From: Myxococcus dinghuensis
Lineage (GTDB): Bacteria > Myxococcota > Myxococcia > Myxococcales > Myxococcaceae
Reading direction: 5' to 3'
DNA length: 55,087 nucleotides
NCBI RefSeq assembly: GCF_024198235.1
Contig: NZ_JAKCFB010000052.1
Coordinates: 1 to 55,087 of the forward strand
Made by a program: the position numbers and the translations under genes. The notes beneath the pieces are model-generated. The model ran no database searches. It was not told where the DNA came from and saw only the letters and a list, made by a program, of their open reading frames with translations. Below are positions 39,979 through 48,741 of the stretch, piece by piece (the stretch's first letter is position 1; every line of letters begins with the position of its first letter).

Positions 39979-41064
39979 ATGTCCTCCCGCGTCGCAGCCC
40001 TGCTCACCCACGTCCGCGAGAACGCGGAGAACCGGCCCGGCGTGTACCGGATGCTGGGGCCCTCGGGGGAGGTCCTCTACGTGGGCAAGTCCGTGCGGGT
40101 GCGCTCGCGGCTGCTCTCCTACTTCCGCGCGGACGCCCGGGAGAAGGCGGGGGAGATCATCGCCCACGCGCACCAGGTGGAGTGGGAGCACCAGCCCAGC
40201 GAGTTCGCGGCGCTGCTGCGGGAGCTGCGGCTCATCAAGCTCCACCGCCCGCCCTACAACGTCGAGCACAAGCGCGACCGCGACCACTGCTTCATCCACC
40301 TCACGCGCGAGGCCGTCCCCCGCCTGCACGTGGTGGGGCGCGTCACCGGCGCGAGCGGCGACTACTTCGGCCCGTTCCACGGCCACGGCGCCGTCTCCGA
40401 GGTCGTGCGCGCGGTGAGCGACCTGCTGGAGCTGCGCGACTGCGCCGCGGACACCCCCATGCGGCTGGCGGACCAGGGGCAGTTGTTCCCGCTGAAGCTC
40501 GAGCCCCTGTGCATGCGCGGCCAGCTCGCGCGCTGCCTCGCCCCGTGCGCCGGCCGCTGCACCCGCGCGGAGTACCACGCGCACGTCGCCCAGGCGCGCG
40601 CCTTCCTGGAGGGCACGTCCGACGCGCCGCTCCTGCTCCTGCACGAGCGCATGGCCCAGGCCGCCCGCCGCCTCCAGTTCGAGTACGCGGCGGAGCTGCG
40701 CGACAAGGCCGAGCGCCTGGACGCGCTGCGCGGGTGGATCGTCCGGCTCGGCGGCACGATGAAGCGCCTCTCCTTCGTCTACACCGTGCCCGGCCACGAC
40801 GGGGAGGACCGCGTCTACCTCCTCCGCCGGGGCATCGTGCGGGACGAGCTGCCCGCGCCCCGCACCGCCGCGGAGCGGCGCGCCCTCGACGCCCGGACGC
40901 GCGCCCTCTTCGACCGCCCGGAGCCGGAGACCCTCGCCCTGCGCGCGCACGAGGCCCAGGAGGTCATGCTCGTCGCGCGCTGGTTCAGCCTCCACCCCGA
41001 GGAGTTCGAGCGCACCGTCGCCGCGAAGCCCTCGACGACCTCGGGCGACGCCTCTCCGACCTGA
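39979..41064 (+). CDS. Truncated UvrC-like GIY-YIG nuclease
   Basis: A 361-residue relative of the N-terminal half of UvrC. Residues about 20-100 are the GIY-YIG domain (PGVYRMLGPSGEVLYVGKS, then Arg in VRSRLLSYF and Glu in PSEFAALLREL). RCLAPCAGRCTRAEY is the UvrC cysteine block, and a UVR motif for UvrB contact (ERMAQAARRLQFEYAAELRD) lies at about 225-255. The RNase H-like EndoV domain and helix-hairpin-helices that make the 5' cut are missing. E. coli Cho has the GIY-YIG domain but lacks the UVR motif, so this is an intermediate form. Probable 3'-incision nuclease of excision repair. Start has no clear ribosome site. Confidence 0.85.
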   Translation: MSSRVAALLTHVRENAENRPGVYRMLGPSGEVLYVGKSVRVRSRLLSYFRADAREKAGEIIAHAHQVEWEHQPSEFAALLRELRLIKLHRPPYNVEHKRDRDHCFIHLTREAVPRLHVVGRVTGASGDYFGPFHGHGAVSEVVRAVSDLLELRDCAADTPMRLADQGQLFPLKLEPLCMRGQLARCLAPCAGRCTRAEYHAHVAQARAFLEGTSDAPLLLLHERMAQAARRLQFEYAAELRDKAERLDALRGWIVRLGGTMKRLSFVYTVPGHDGEDRVYLLRRGIVRDELPAPRTAAERRALDARTRALFDRPEPETLALRAHEAQEVMLVARWFSLHPEEFERTVAAKPSTTSGDASPT

Positions 41065-41232
41065 GGCGTCCGCTCCGCCCATCCGACCTCTCGCACCCGG
41101 TCCTACGCGCGCGAACGACTCCACGCGCGGATGGAATCCGGCGCGTCGCCTGGTGCGGCACGCACGCGCCACGAGCGAACGTCAGGGGCAGCGGCTATGA
41201 CAGCGCCGATCCACACCTCGAGGGATGGACGC

Positions 41233-41520
41233 ATGAAGACACGACTTCCGCTGGCCGCGCTCGCGGCCTGCCTTCTCGCCTCGACGACCGCGTGGGCGGC
41301 GGCCGTCACCGTGCGCTACTACAACCGCGACTCGCGCGACTACACCTGGGCCGCCGTGTGCAGCGGCGTGAAGACCCGCGTCACGTTCGGCAAGAGCCAG
41401 ACCGCCTCCGTCACCATCCAGGGCTCCGGCCCCTGCACCGTCCAGACAGACGGGGGCCCCGTCGTCCTCAAGGGCGGCGAGAACCTCGACATCAAGAACG
41501 GCCGCATCCTCATCCAGTAG
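41233..41520 (+). CDS. Small exported protein
   Basis: A 95-residue protein with a signal peptide (RLPLAALAACLLASTTAWAA) and a mature part of about 72 residues that looks all-beta (VTVRYYNRDSRDYTWAAVCS, TRVTFGKSQTASVTIQGSG, ENLDIKNGRILIQ) with two cysteines, perhaps one disulfide. The ATG at 41233 has GAGGGA upstream. No family recognised. Likely periplasmic or secreted. Confidence 0.68.
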   Translation: MKTRLPLAALAACLLASTTAWAAAVTVRYYNRDSRDYTWAAVCSGVKTRVTFGKSQTASVTIQGSGPCTVQTDGGPVVLKGGENLDIKNGRILIQ

Positions 41521-41674
41521 TTGGCGCCCCCAGGGATTCCGCTCCAGACCTCGAAACTAGGTCAAAAACCCGAGGATTTAGCCTCCGCACACAAACACCA
41601 AGCCTCCAGGTCGTTGAATCCGGCGTTGATCGGCCCCATACTGCGTTGCGTCAGGTCTTCCGGGTGGAGGCGCA

Positions 41675-43060
41675 ATGAAGAAGTGGCTGGCAGTGGCCTT
41701 GCTGGTGGGGGTGGGAGTCGCGGGGATGCTGGTGACCCCGGCGGCGCAGGTGAAGCAGGGAGGCCCGCTCAACGCGGCGGACACCGCGTGGATCCTCACC
41801 GCGACGGCGCTGGTGCTGCTGATGACGCCGGGCCTGTCGTTCTTCTACGGCGGCATGGTGCGGACGAAGAACGTGGTGTCCACGCTGTTGCAGAGCTTCA
41901 TCGCCATGGCGGTCATCAGCCTGCTCTGGGTGGTGGTGGGCTTCAGCCTGTGCTTCGGCGACAGCTTCCACGGCCTCATCGGCGACCCGCGGACCTTCTT
42001 CATGTTCAGCGGCGTGGGGGGTGAGACGCATCCGGACCTGGCGCCCACCATTCCCCTGCTGCTGTTCGCGCTGTTCCAGTTGAAGTTCGCCATCATCACC
42101 CCGGCGCTCATCACCGGCGCGTTCGCGGAGCGCGTGCGCTTCAAGGCGTACGTGCTCTTCATGGTGCTCTTCACGCTGTTCATCTACGCGCCGCTGGCGC
42201 ACTGGACGTGGCACCCCGAGGGCTTCCTGCGCAAGCTGGGCGTGCTCGACTTCGCGGGCGGCACGGTCGTCCACATGTCCGCGGGCTTCGCGGCGCTGGC
42301 GGGCGCGCTGGTGCTGGGGCGCCGGCAGGTGCACCTGGAGAACACGTCGCACGCCCCCGCCAACCTGCCCTTCGTGATGCTGGGCACGGGCATGCTGTGG
42401 TTCGGCTGGTTCGGCTTCAACGCGGGCTCGGCGCTGGCGGCCTCGTCGCTGGCGACGCTCGCGTTCGCCACCACCAACACCGCGTCCGCCGCGGCGATGC
42501 TGGGGTGGATCGCCTTCGACTGGCTGCGCGGGCGCAAGCCCAGCGCCATGGGCGCGTGCGTGGGCGCGGTGGTGGGCCTGGTCGCGGTGACGCCCGCCGC
42601 GGGCTTCATCACCGTGGGCCAGAGCATCCTCGTCGGCCTCGTCGCCAGCTTCGTGAGCAACGCGGCGGTGTACTTCAAGAGCCGCACCGCCATCGACGAC
42701 ACGCTGGACGTCTTCCCCTGCCACGGCCTGGGCGGCGTGGTGGGCATGGTGCTCACCGGCGTGCTCGCCAAGGACGTGGGCCTGCTGTACGGCGAGACGA
42801 CGACGTTCCTCATGCACATGATGGCGCTGGTGCTGGTGTCCGTCTTCTCCTTCGTCGGCTCGTACGTGCTCTACAAGGTCGTGGACCGCATCGTCCCGTT
42901 GCGCGTCACCCGCGAGGCGGAGGAGATGGGGCTCGACCTGAGCCAGCACGGCGAGACGCTCGGCGGCGAGTCCGTGCCCGCCCCCGTGGCGCCCGCCGCC
43001 GCGCCGGGCACCACGCCGAGCGAGCCGCACACCCGCTCGACGGAGCCGCTGCCCGCCTGA
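41675..43060 (+). CDS. amtB: Ammonium transporter Amt
   Basis: A 461-residue inner-membrane ammonium channel with a signal-like first helix and eleven further helices. Typical Amt motifs are present: DTAWILTATALVLLMTPGLS, FFYGGMVRTKNVVSTLLQSF, the first pore His in GGTVVHMSAGFAAL, GTGMLWFGWFGFNAGSAL, and the second pore His in DVFPCHGLGGVVGMVLTG. The C-terminal tail after about 420 is longer and Pro/Thr-rich. Usually amtB is followed by glnK; here no PII gene is adjacent. Imports ammonium when nitrogen is scarce. The symbol is by family. Confidence 0.93.
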   Translation: MKKWLAVALLVGVGVAGMLVTPAAQVKQGGPLNAADTAWILTATALVLLMTPGLSFFYGGMVRTKNVVSTLLQSFIAMAVISLLWVVVGFSLCFGDSFHGLIGDPRTFFMFSGVGGETHPDLAPTIPLLLFALFQLKFAIITPALITGAFAERVRFKAYVLFMVLFTLFIYAPLAHWTWHPEGFLRKLGVLDFAGGTVVHMSAGFAALAGALVLGRRQVHLENTSHAPANLPFVMLGTGMLWFGWFGFNAGSALAASSLATLAFATTNTASAAAMLGWIAFDWLRGRKPSAMGACVGAVVGLVAVTPAAGFITVGQSILVGLVASFVSNAAVYFKSRTAIDDTLDVFPCHGLGGVVGMVLTGVLAKDVGLLYGETTTFLMHMMALVLVSVFSFVGSYVLYKVVDRIVPLRVTREAEEMGLDLSQHGETLGGESVPAPVAPAAAPGTTPSEPHTRSTEPLPA

Positions 43061-43073
43061 GCCGTCCCCGCCT

Positions 43074-43109
43074 CGCGCGACGCGGTGGAGCCCCCATCCG
43101 CGTCGCGCG
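43074..43109 (+). terminator. Strong terminator hairpin after amtB
   Basis: Perfect 12-bp arms CGCGCGACGCGG and CCGCGTCGCGCG enclose a 12-base loop, 13 bases after the stop. It is not followed by a T-run. Confidence 0.55.
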
Positions 43110-43287
43110 GGACTGTTGACCAGCCGGTGTGTCGAGGCGGACGCGCTCCGCCTCCGCGCCGGACAGCGTGTGGTGCCGGACGCTCCCCTCGCTCCGGATG
43201 GGCCCGCCGCCACCGCGCCCCTAGGCTCGCTGCCCTCCCGGACGCCCACCCACGGGCCGTCCGTCCAGCGGTTGCTCGGGGGAAGCC

Positions 43288-45828
43288 ATGGGCCCAGCTC
43301 ACGTCATCCACGCCGCGCGCGTGCTGCTCGCGCTGGGACTCCTGGCGGCCTCACGCGACGCCGCGGGCTCGGGCCCGCCCACGCGCGAGGAGTACTTCCG
43401 CTTCGTCCCGCTGACCTATCCCCGCATCGTCCGGCAGACCGAGGCGAGCGTGGCCCTCTCGCTGTACGGCGACACGGCGGACCCGGCCTATCGCGACGAG
43501 GCCCCGCGTGACGGCATCGACGACCGGCGCCACCAGGTGCTCCAGGCGCTGGCCGTGCGCTTCGCGCCCATCATGGTGAGGAACACGTACACCTTCCCCA
43601 TGGACCACAAGGTGTTCCGCGACCTGCCGGGGGGCCTGCTCCTCACGCTGGACACGTGGGACCTGGCCCAGCCCGGCGCGGTGCTGATGCGCAGCGACTC
43701 CATCAACTTCTCCTCCCTGGGCAAGCCCTGCCCGGAGGACGGCGTCCCGGAGTCCACCCTGCGCACCGCGAGCGCGGGCCGGGACGCGCGCGACGACTGC
43801 CGGCTGGTGGCGCTCCTCCAGGAGTTCCACCCGGACCACCCCACCCTGCCCCGCCTGGACCGGGACGCGGTGCCCGCCGAGCACGCCCCCTTCACGGTGA
43901 TGTACTTCGACTTCCCCGGCTACGACCCGGCGACCTGGCACGCGGCGTACGCCGGCCCCACGCCGGACCAGATCGCGCGTCGATACCAGGGCTCGGAGAA
44001 GGTCTACGCCCACCCGTTCCTCGCGGAGGTGCGCGACTCGGAGAAGGGGCTGCTCGGCTACGAGCTGCTCATCCAGTTCTGGTTCTTCTATCCATTCAAT
44101 GCCGGGGGCAACAACCACGAGGGCGACTGGGAGCACATCGGCGTGGTCATCTCCCCGCGGTCCGCGGTGGAGCGGGCGCTGTCCGAGGACGAGCTGCGGC
44201 GCATCCTCGCCGGTGAGTGGCCCGCGGACGGCGAGGACCCGCTGGTGCTCAAGCGCACCGAGTACATGTTCCACCACAACGCGATGGTGTTCGACTTCGC
44301 GAGCCCCAACGCCTACCAGCCGAGGGACGCGTGGCGCGCACAGGTGGAGGCGCGCCGCGACGACCGGCCGGGCCAGGAGTCGTTGCTGGAGCGGGTGCGC
44401 AGCTACGTCTGGGCGGACGCGGAGGAGCGCGTCATCAACACGCACCCCATCGCGTACATCGGCGCGGACTCGAAGGGCCTGGAGCAGCTGCTCGCCGCGC
44501 CCGGGCCCCATGGGAGGGAGTCGCACGCCACATATCCCCTTCCCGGCGTCTTCAAGGGCGTGGGCCCGGCGGACTCCACGGAGAAGGTCCCCAAGCACTT
44601 CAAGCACCAGGACTTCCTCACGTTCCCGGACAGGCCCCTCCCCGAGGACGTGGTGCGCTACGACCGCGCGGAGCGCATCGAAATCGTCCCCGACTGGGAG
44701 CGCGTCTACGACCTGGCCATCGTCGACCCACAGGTGCGGCGCGAGTGGTCGTGGCTGGTGTTGCCCTTGCGCTGGGGCTATCCCTCCGCCGCATCACCCC
44801 TGGCGGGCATCGTCGCGCACGCGGACGAGGGCAACCTCTCCATCACCGGGCCCGCCTTCAGCGAGGGCTGGAACCGCCCCGCCCCCAACGCGGGCTTCAC
44901 CGCGTACGTGCCGAGCGAGCTGCCCTGGTTCTTCCCCCTGGACGTCCAGGACGACTTCTCCAACAACCTGGGGTTCCTCAACGGGCCGGTGGCGGTGCTC
45001 ATCAGCCTGCCGCCGCTGGACTTCGTCTACCGGGTGCTGGGGTTGCCGGTGCGCGCCGCGGTGGAGAAACACGAGCCGGTGTACACGCCCGCCACCAGCC
45101 TCCCCCGGCGACGCATGAGCGTGGAGGCGGGCCTCAGCATCCAGTTGTTGGACAGCGACTTCGCGGCGCTGCTGCTGAACGACCGTCAGTTCGCCGAGTG
45201 GGGACCGCAGCTCCTGGCCGCGGATCCATCCGTCGAGGGCTCGGCGGCCGCCTTCGTGCGACCGGTGGTGGACACGGCCGTCTCCGCCACGCTGAAGGTG
45301 AGCTTCTACCTGGGCAATCACTTCACGTCGGAGAACACGCTGCTGCACTCGCGCAGCACGCTGGGGCTCGACGTGCCCCTGGCGAACGGCCTCTCCACGT
45401 TCCAGGTCCGCACCCGGCTCGACATGTGGGAGTACGCGGGCAGCATCCGCTACAACCTCCTGCCCGGCGGCTTCCAGCCCTACGTGAAGGTCGGCTACGG
45501 GTTGACGTGGTACCGGCTGGAGGATGGCACGGTGAATGGCCAGCGCATGGCGAACCCGAACTCGTACTGGGTGCGGCTGCCCGGCTTCTTCCGCAACCTG
45601 TGGCCCAACACCTTCCACTTCGGCGTGGGGTTCGACGTCATCCTCGTGAAGGGGTTCTTCCCCGGGCTGCCCGGACTGGGAGGAGGCCTGAGGGCCGGCT
45701 ACGCGCTGTCCCGCCACGAGCTGGGAGTGAAGGCCCAGTCCTCGCCAGGCGCGTTCACCGGTTTCGTCACCGCGCCCGTCCACGTGTACCGCAACACCTT
45801 CGAACTCCTGGGGACGCTGAGCTTCTAG
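43288..45828 (+). CDS. Vps62-like domain fused to outer-membrane beta-barrel
   Basis: An 846-residue exported protein with a signal peptide (ARVLLALGLLAASRDAAG). From about residue 190 it has a Vps62-type domain: LLIQFWFFYPFNAGGNNHEG followed by DWEHIGVVI (the N-H-x-G-D-W-E signature), then FHHNAMVFDFASP, THPIAYIGA and HATYPLPG. Residues about 610-846 show the strand pattern of a beta-barrel (STLGLDVPLANGLSTFQVRT, GFQPYVKVGYGLTWYR, FHFGVGFDVILVKGFF) and end in Phe (LLGTLSF), the outer-membrane assembly signal. An ATG at 43288 follows GGGGGAAG. Function unknown; it could present the Vps62 domain at the cell surface. Confidence 0.8.
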   Translation: MGPAHVIHAARVLLALGLLAASRDAAGSGPPTREEYFRFVPLTYPRIVRQTEASVALSLYGDTADPAYRDEAPRDGIDDRRHQVLQALAVRFAPIMVRNTYTFPMDHKVFRDLPGGLLLTLDTWDLAQPGAVLMRSDSINFSSLGKPCPEDGVPESTLRTASAGRDARDDCRLVALLQEFHPDHPTLPRLDRDAVPAEHAPFTVMYFDFPGYDPATWHAAYAGPTPDQIARRYQGSEKVYAHPFLAEVRDSEKGLLGYELLIQFWFFYPFNAGGNNHEGDWEHIGVVISPRSAVERALSEDELRRILAGEWPADGEDPLVLKRTEYMFHHNAMVFDFASPNAYQPRDAWRAQVEARRDDRPGQESLLERVRSYVWADAEERVINTHPIAYIGADSKGLEQLLAAPGPHGRESHATYPLPGVFKGVGPADSTEKVPKHFKHQDFLTFPDRPLPEDVVRYDRAERIEIVPDWERVYDLAIVDPQVRREWSWLVLPLRWGYPSAASPLAGIVAHADEGNLSITGPAFSEGWNRPAPNAGFTAYVPSELPWFFPLDVQDDFSNNLGFLNGPVAVLISLPPLDFVYRVLGLPVRAAVEKHEPVYTPATSLPRRRMSVEAGLSIQLLDSDFAALLLNDRQFAEWGPQLLAADPSVEGSAAAFVRPVVDTAVSATLKVSFYLGNHFTSENTLLHSRSTLGLDVPLANGLSTFQVRTRLDMWEYAGSIRYNLLPGGFQPYVKVGYGLTWYRLEDGTVNGQRMANPNSYWVRLPGFFRNLWPNTFHFGVGFDVILVKGFFPGLPGLGGGLRAGYALSRHELGVKAQSSPGAFTGFVTAPVHVYRNTFELLGTLSF

Positions 45829-45936
45829 CGGCCCACACGCGAGCAGACGTGCGAAGGCCCGGGGCGAGCGACATCGACGTCACGCCCGTCCCCATGGGTC
45901 GGCGCTCCCAGGTCGCGGTCCGCGAGTCACCAGGAC

Positions 45937-46578
45937 TCACTGGTTGACGAAGAACAACCCCGTCGCGCGGACCCCGAACTCGCCGGTCTCCTTGCCGGAC
46001 GCCGCCTTGTCGAACACCTGGACCGAGGAGCAGGCCGGGTCCCGGTAGTGGATGGTCACCTTGGGGAACTCGCCTCGCACGACGCTGTCGACCACCACCA
46101 CGTGGTTCGGGTCCTTGAGGATGGCGAAGGCGGGCCGGCGGTCGCTCACCACGGTCGCCAGACGCTTCTGGTACATCTTCTGGACGTCCAGGGTCCTGTT
46201 GCGCCAGTAATGGGTCTGCTTGAACAACTGGTTCATGACCTTGGGAATGGCCTCGACACTGGCACCGAGCGCCTTGTCGTAGGCCTTCAGGTCCCCGAAG
46301 ACATCGACGATGGCATCGAACCCCACGTCCTCGCTGGTGATGGTGATGAAGGCCATGCGCACCGCGGCCAGGGCGCAGTCCCTGGGCGCGCGTTGGCGGA
46401 ACACCGGTCGCAGCGTCCCCTCTTCGATGATGACCACCTTGCCGTCACCGTCGTCCGACTCCTCGAAGAGGACCTTGTCGCCGGTCTTCCCTTCGACCGC
46501 GGAAGCCAACGTGAAACTCTTGCGGCTCACGTCCTCGATGATGGTGCTGCCTCCGCTGATCTTCCCGACCATGGGCAT
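45937..46578 (-). CDS. C39-like cysteine peptidase
   Basis: A 213-residue papain-like protein. Catalytic residues fall in C39 spacing: Gln62 (RQRAPRDC), Cys68 in RDCALAAVRMAF, His159 in DPNHVVVVD, and Asp180 in HYRDPA, the D-P pair usual in this fold. The N-terminal 55 residues form a small beta region (KISGGSTIIEDVSRKSFTLA) and act as an unknown extra domain. No signal peptide and no ABC-transporter part, so it is not a typical bacteriocin exporter. Start ATG has GGGGGGA upstream; Met 46572 is alternative. Its gene is divergent from the unknown gene at 46801. Likely substrate: a peptide or protein partner. Confidence 0.77.
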   Translation of the reverse strand: MPMVGKISGGSTIIEDVSRKSFTLASAVEGKTGDKVLFEESDDGDGKVVIIEEGTLRPVFRQRAPRDCALAAVRMAFITITSEDVGFDAIVDVFGDLKAYDKALGASVEAIPKVMNQLFKQTHYWRNRTLDVQKMYQKRLATVVSDRRPAFAILKDPNHVVVVDSVVRGEFPKVTIHYRDPACSSVQVFDKAASGKETGEFGVRATGLFFVNQ

Positions 46579-46800
46579 GTGCGTATCCCCCCCGTGACGA
46601 ACAAGCGCCGCACGCAACTGCACACGCCATGCCCCGGGTATCACTCCATCAAGACCCAGCGCCTCGGTCGCGCCCCGCCTGTCGAGAGCGTCCGCGCGCG
46701 ACGCACCCGCGTCTCGAGGGGAAGCACCCGGGCCCCAGGCGCGGGTTCGCGACAGGTCGGCTCGCACACGTAGGCTCGCCGCACGAAAGGAATGCGCCAC

Positions 46801-47337
46801 ATGGGGTTCCGCCTCAGCTGGGTCGCCGTGAAGGGAATCACGCCCGCAAGGGCACTGGAGGAGCTGGGGCTGGTGGATACGGGCTGGAAGTTGCGGGACT
46901 TCCACGAGAGCCCCTACGCGGGCGCGAAGACGGAGGCGGGCTGGTACGTCATCGTCTGCAAGGAGGGGTGGAGCCCCGTCCTGGAGGAAGGCGCGCTGCT
47001 CGCCCTCTCGAGACAAGCGGACGTGCTGGCGGGTGACCTCGACGAGGCCGTGATGAGCTCCCGCGCCTCGGCCTACCGCGGCGGCGCCAAGTGCTGGGAG
47101 CTCATCCACGACCCGGGCGAGGGCCGGGAGCATCTCCTGGTGACCGGGACCCCACCGGACTGCCTCGCGGAGATTCGAGAGCGCCACCTCCAGAAGCAAC
47201 GCACGGGCAAGCCGAACGTGGACGCCGTCTTCGACGTCCCCCTCGAGGTCCTGCGCTCCCTCGCGGGCTTCCGCCACGACCGCAATCCTCCTGGCAACAT
47301 CGAAGCCTTCTCGGACCTCGAACCGGGGAAGTCGTAA
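46801..47337 (+). CDS. Conserved-looking protein of unknown function
   Basis: A 178-residue soluble protein starting MGFRLSWVAVKGITPARALE after AGGA. ESPYAGAKTEAGWYVIVCKE, ALSRQADVLAGDLDEAVMSS and GGAKCWELIHDPGEG alternate strand-helix, and it ends near GFRHDRNP. I know this layout from many hypothetical proteins of predatory and environmental bacteria but no function. It diverges from the C39-like peptidase gene, with about 220 bases between starts. A link (for example immunity or regulator) is a guess. Confidence 0.68.
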   Translation: MGFRLSWVAVKGITPARALEELGLVDTGWKLRDFHESPYAGAKTEAGWYVIVCKEGWSPVLEEGALLALSRQADVLAGDLDEAVMSSRASAYRGGAKCWELIHDPGEGREHLLVTGTPPDCLAEIRERHLQKQRTGKPNVDAVFDVPLEVLRSLAGFRHDRNPPGNIEAFSDLEPGKS

Positions 47338-47403
47338 CGAGGCCCCGCGCCAGGCGAGCGTGGCGCCCGTGCAATATCCCCGGCCCCTGGACGTTCCCTG
47401 GCC

Positions 47404-48432
47404 ATGTCGCCCTCGGACCTGTTCCTTCGACTCCAACGCCTCGCCCCCCTCGCCCTGCTGCTCGCGCTGTCGGCATGTGCCACCGGGACGCGGGGCGTGG
47501 GCTATCGCGAGCTGACGATGAAGGACCCCGTGGGAGGCGGCCCCATGAAGGGCGTCGTCTTCTATCCGTCCCCGCGGTCCTCCGGCGCCGTCGACCACGA
47601 CCTCGCGCGCGTCGAGGCGAGCCAGGACCTGGAGCCCGAGCCGGGTCGGCATCCGCTGGTGCTCGTCTCACACGGCCATGGCGGTACACGCTGGGGACAC
47701 AGCGACCTGGCCACCGCGCTCGCGCGCCGGGGCTTCGTCGTCGCCGCGCTCGACCATGCGGGAAACACGTATGGGGACAACGAGCGCGCGGGCTCGGACG
47801 AGGTGTGGCTCGGCCGCGCCCTCCAGGTGCGCGCGCTGCTGGACTCCGTGCTCGGGGATGCCGTGATGGGCCCACGCGTCGACCCCGCGCGCGTGGGGGC
47901 CATGGGCTTCTCCATGGGGGGCTACACCGTGCTGCTGCTCGCGGGCGCGGTGCCGGACCTCGACCGCTTCGAGCCCGCCTGCGCGCTCGAGGTGAACCGG
48001 CAGTCCGAGCTGTGCACCGACCTGAGCGAGGTGCGCCGCACCAACCGCCCGGAGCTGCGCGCCACCGCGGAGCCCCGGGTGCGCGCCGTCTTCTCCATGG
48101 CTCCCGTCGGAATCCCCTTCGATGCGCGGGGCCTGCGGGACGTGACCGTCCCCGTCAGGCTCTACGCGGCGGAGGAGGACGTGGTGCTCCCCATCAGCTC
48201 CAACGCCGTGAACGTCCGCGACAGCCTCCCACGGCCACCGGAGTACACGACCCTGCCTCGCGCGGGGCACTACGTGTTCCTCGCGCCCTGCCGGGAGAAG
48301 ATGGTCGCCGTCGTCCCCGAGCTGTGCGTGGACCCCACGGGCGTGGACCGCGTGAAGCTCCACCAGCAGCTGGCGGACGACGCCGAGCGCTTCTTCCGCC
48401 GCACGCTCACGACCACCGGGCAGGAGCGCTGA
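47404..48432 (+). CDS. Lipoprotein alpha/beta hydrolase
   Basis: A 342-residue predicted lipoprotein esterase. The signal peptide (LAPLALLLALSAC) has lipobox LSAC. The hydrolase part begins PLVLVSHGHGG (oxyanion loop), then the nucleophile elbow GFSMGG (Ser), an Asp in YAAEEDVVLP and a His in RAGHYVFLAP. The first part, GVGYRELTMKDPVGGGPMKG, resembles platelet-activating-factor acetylhydrolase-like lipases. Two Cys-containing segments near SELCTD and FLAPCREKM suggest disulfides, as expected in the periplasm or outside. Substrate unknown. Confidence 0.85.
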   Translation: MSPSDLFLRLQRLAPLALLLALSACATGTRGVGYRELTMKDPVGGGPMKGVVFYPSPRSSGAVDHDLARVEASQDLEPEPGRHPLVLVSHGHGGTRWGHSDLATALARRGFVVAALDHAGNTYGDNERAGSDEVWLGRALQVRALLDSVLGDAVMGPRVDPARVGAMGFSMGGYTVLLLAGAVPDLDRFEPACALEVNRQSELCTDLSEVRRTNRPELRATAEPRVRAVFSMAPVGIPFDARGLRDVTVPVRLYAAEEDVVLPISSNAVNVRDSLPRPPEYTTLPRAGHYVFLAPCREKMVAVVPELCVDPTGVDRVKLHQQLADDAERFFRRTLTTTGQER

Positions 48433-48741
48433 CACCCACCGTCGGGGCCACCTTCGCAGAGCCGCGTCACCATCCGGAGCCACCGACGACCGCCAGCGCC
48501 ACACATCCTCCGTGGCCGACTGCCCGCCACGCGGAAACGCCAGCCCCGCCCTCCGCGCCGGATCCTTCTCATCCTCGCAACCAACGCGAGTCGGCGCCGG
48601 CCTCACGTCAGGCATCAGCGCCACTTCCGCCAGCAGGGCTCGCCGCGAGAGTGCCTCGGCGCCGCTCGACTCGCGACGCGGCGCTGGCCTCACGTCGGGC
48701 ATCAGCGCCACGCCTTCGACCACGGCCTCCGCGAGGGCGCC
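48433..48741. repeat. Intergenic region with two near-identical 32-bp repeats
   Basis: Between the hydrolase and GNAT genes lie copies at 48593-48624 and 48680-48711, identical at 30 of 32 positions and spaced by 87 bases. Both open with GGCGCCGGCCTCACG or the T variant and end CAGCGCCAC. The 87-base interval is divisible by three and both strands remain open in frame, but the surrounding sequence lacks clear coding signs. It may be a decayed repeat protein or a repeated noncoding element. Confidence 0.5.

Noticed and set aside
41521..41674. Sigma-54 promoter upstream of amtB
   Set aside because: Looked for GG-N10-GC; the best candidate has N9, so not supported.
47668..48723. Minus-strand frame across the esterase and repeat region
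   Set aside because: Its start is inside the repeat region and most of it is antisense to the esterase; the repeat is therefore recorded as DNA only.
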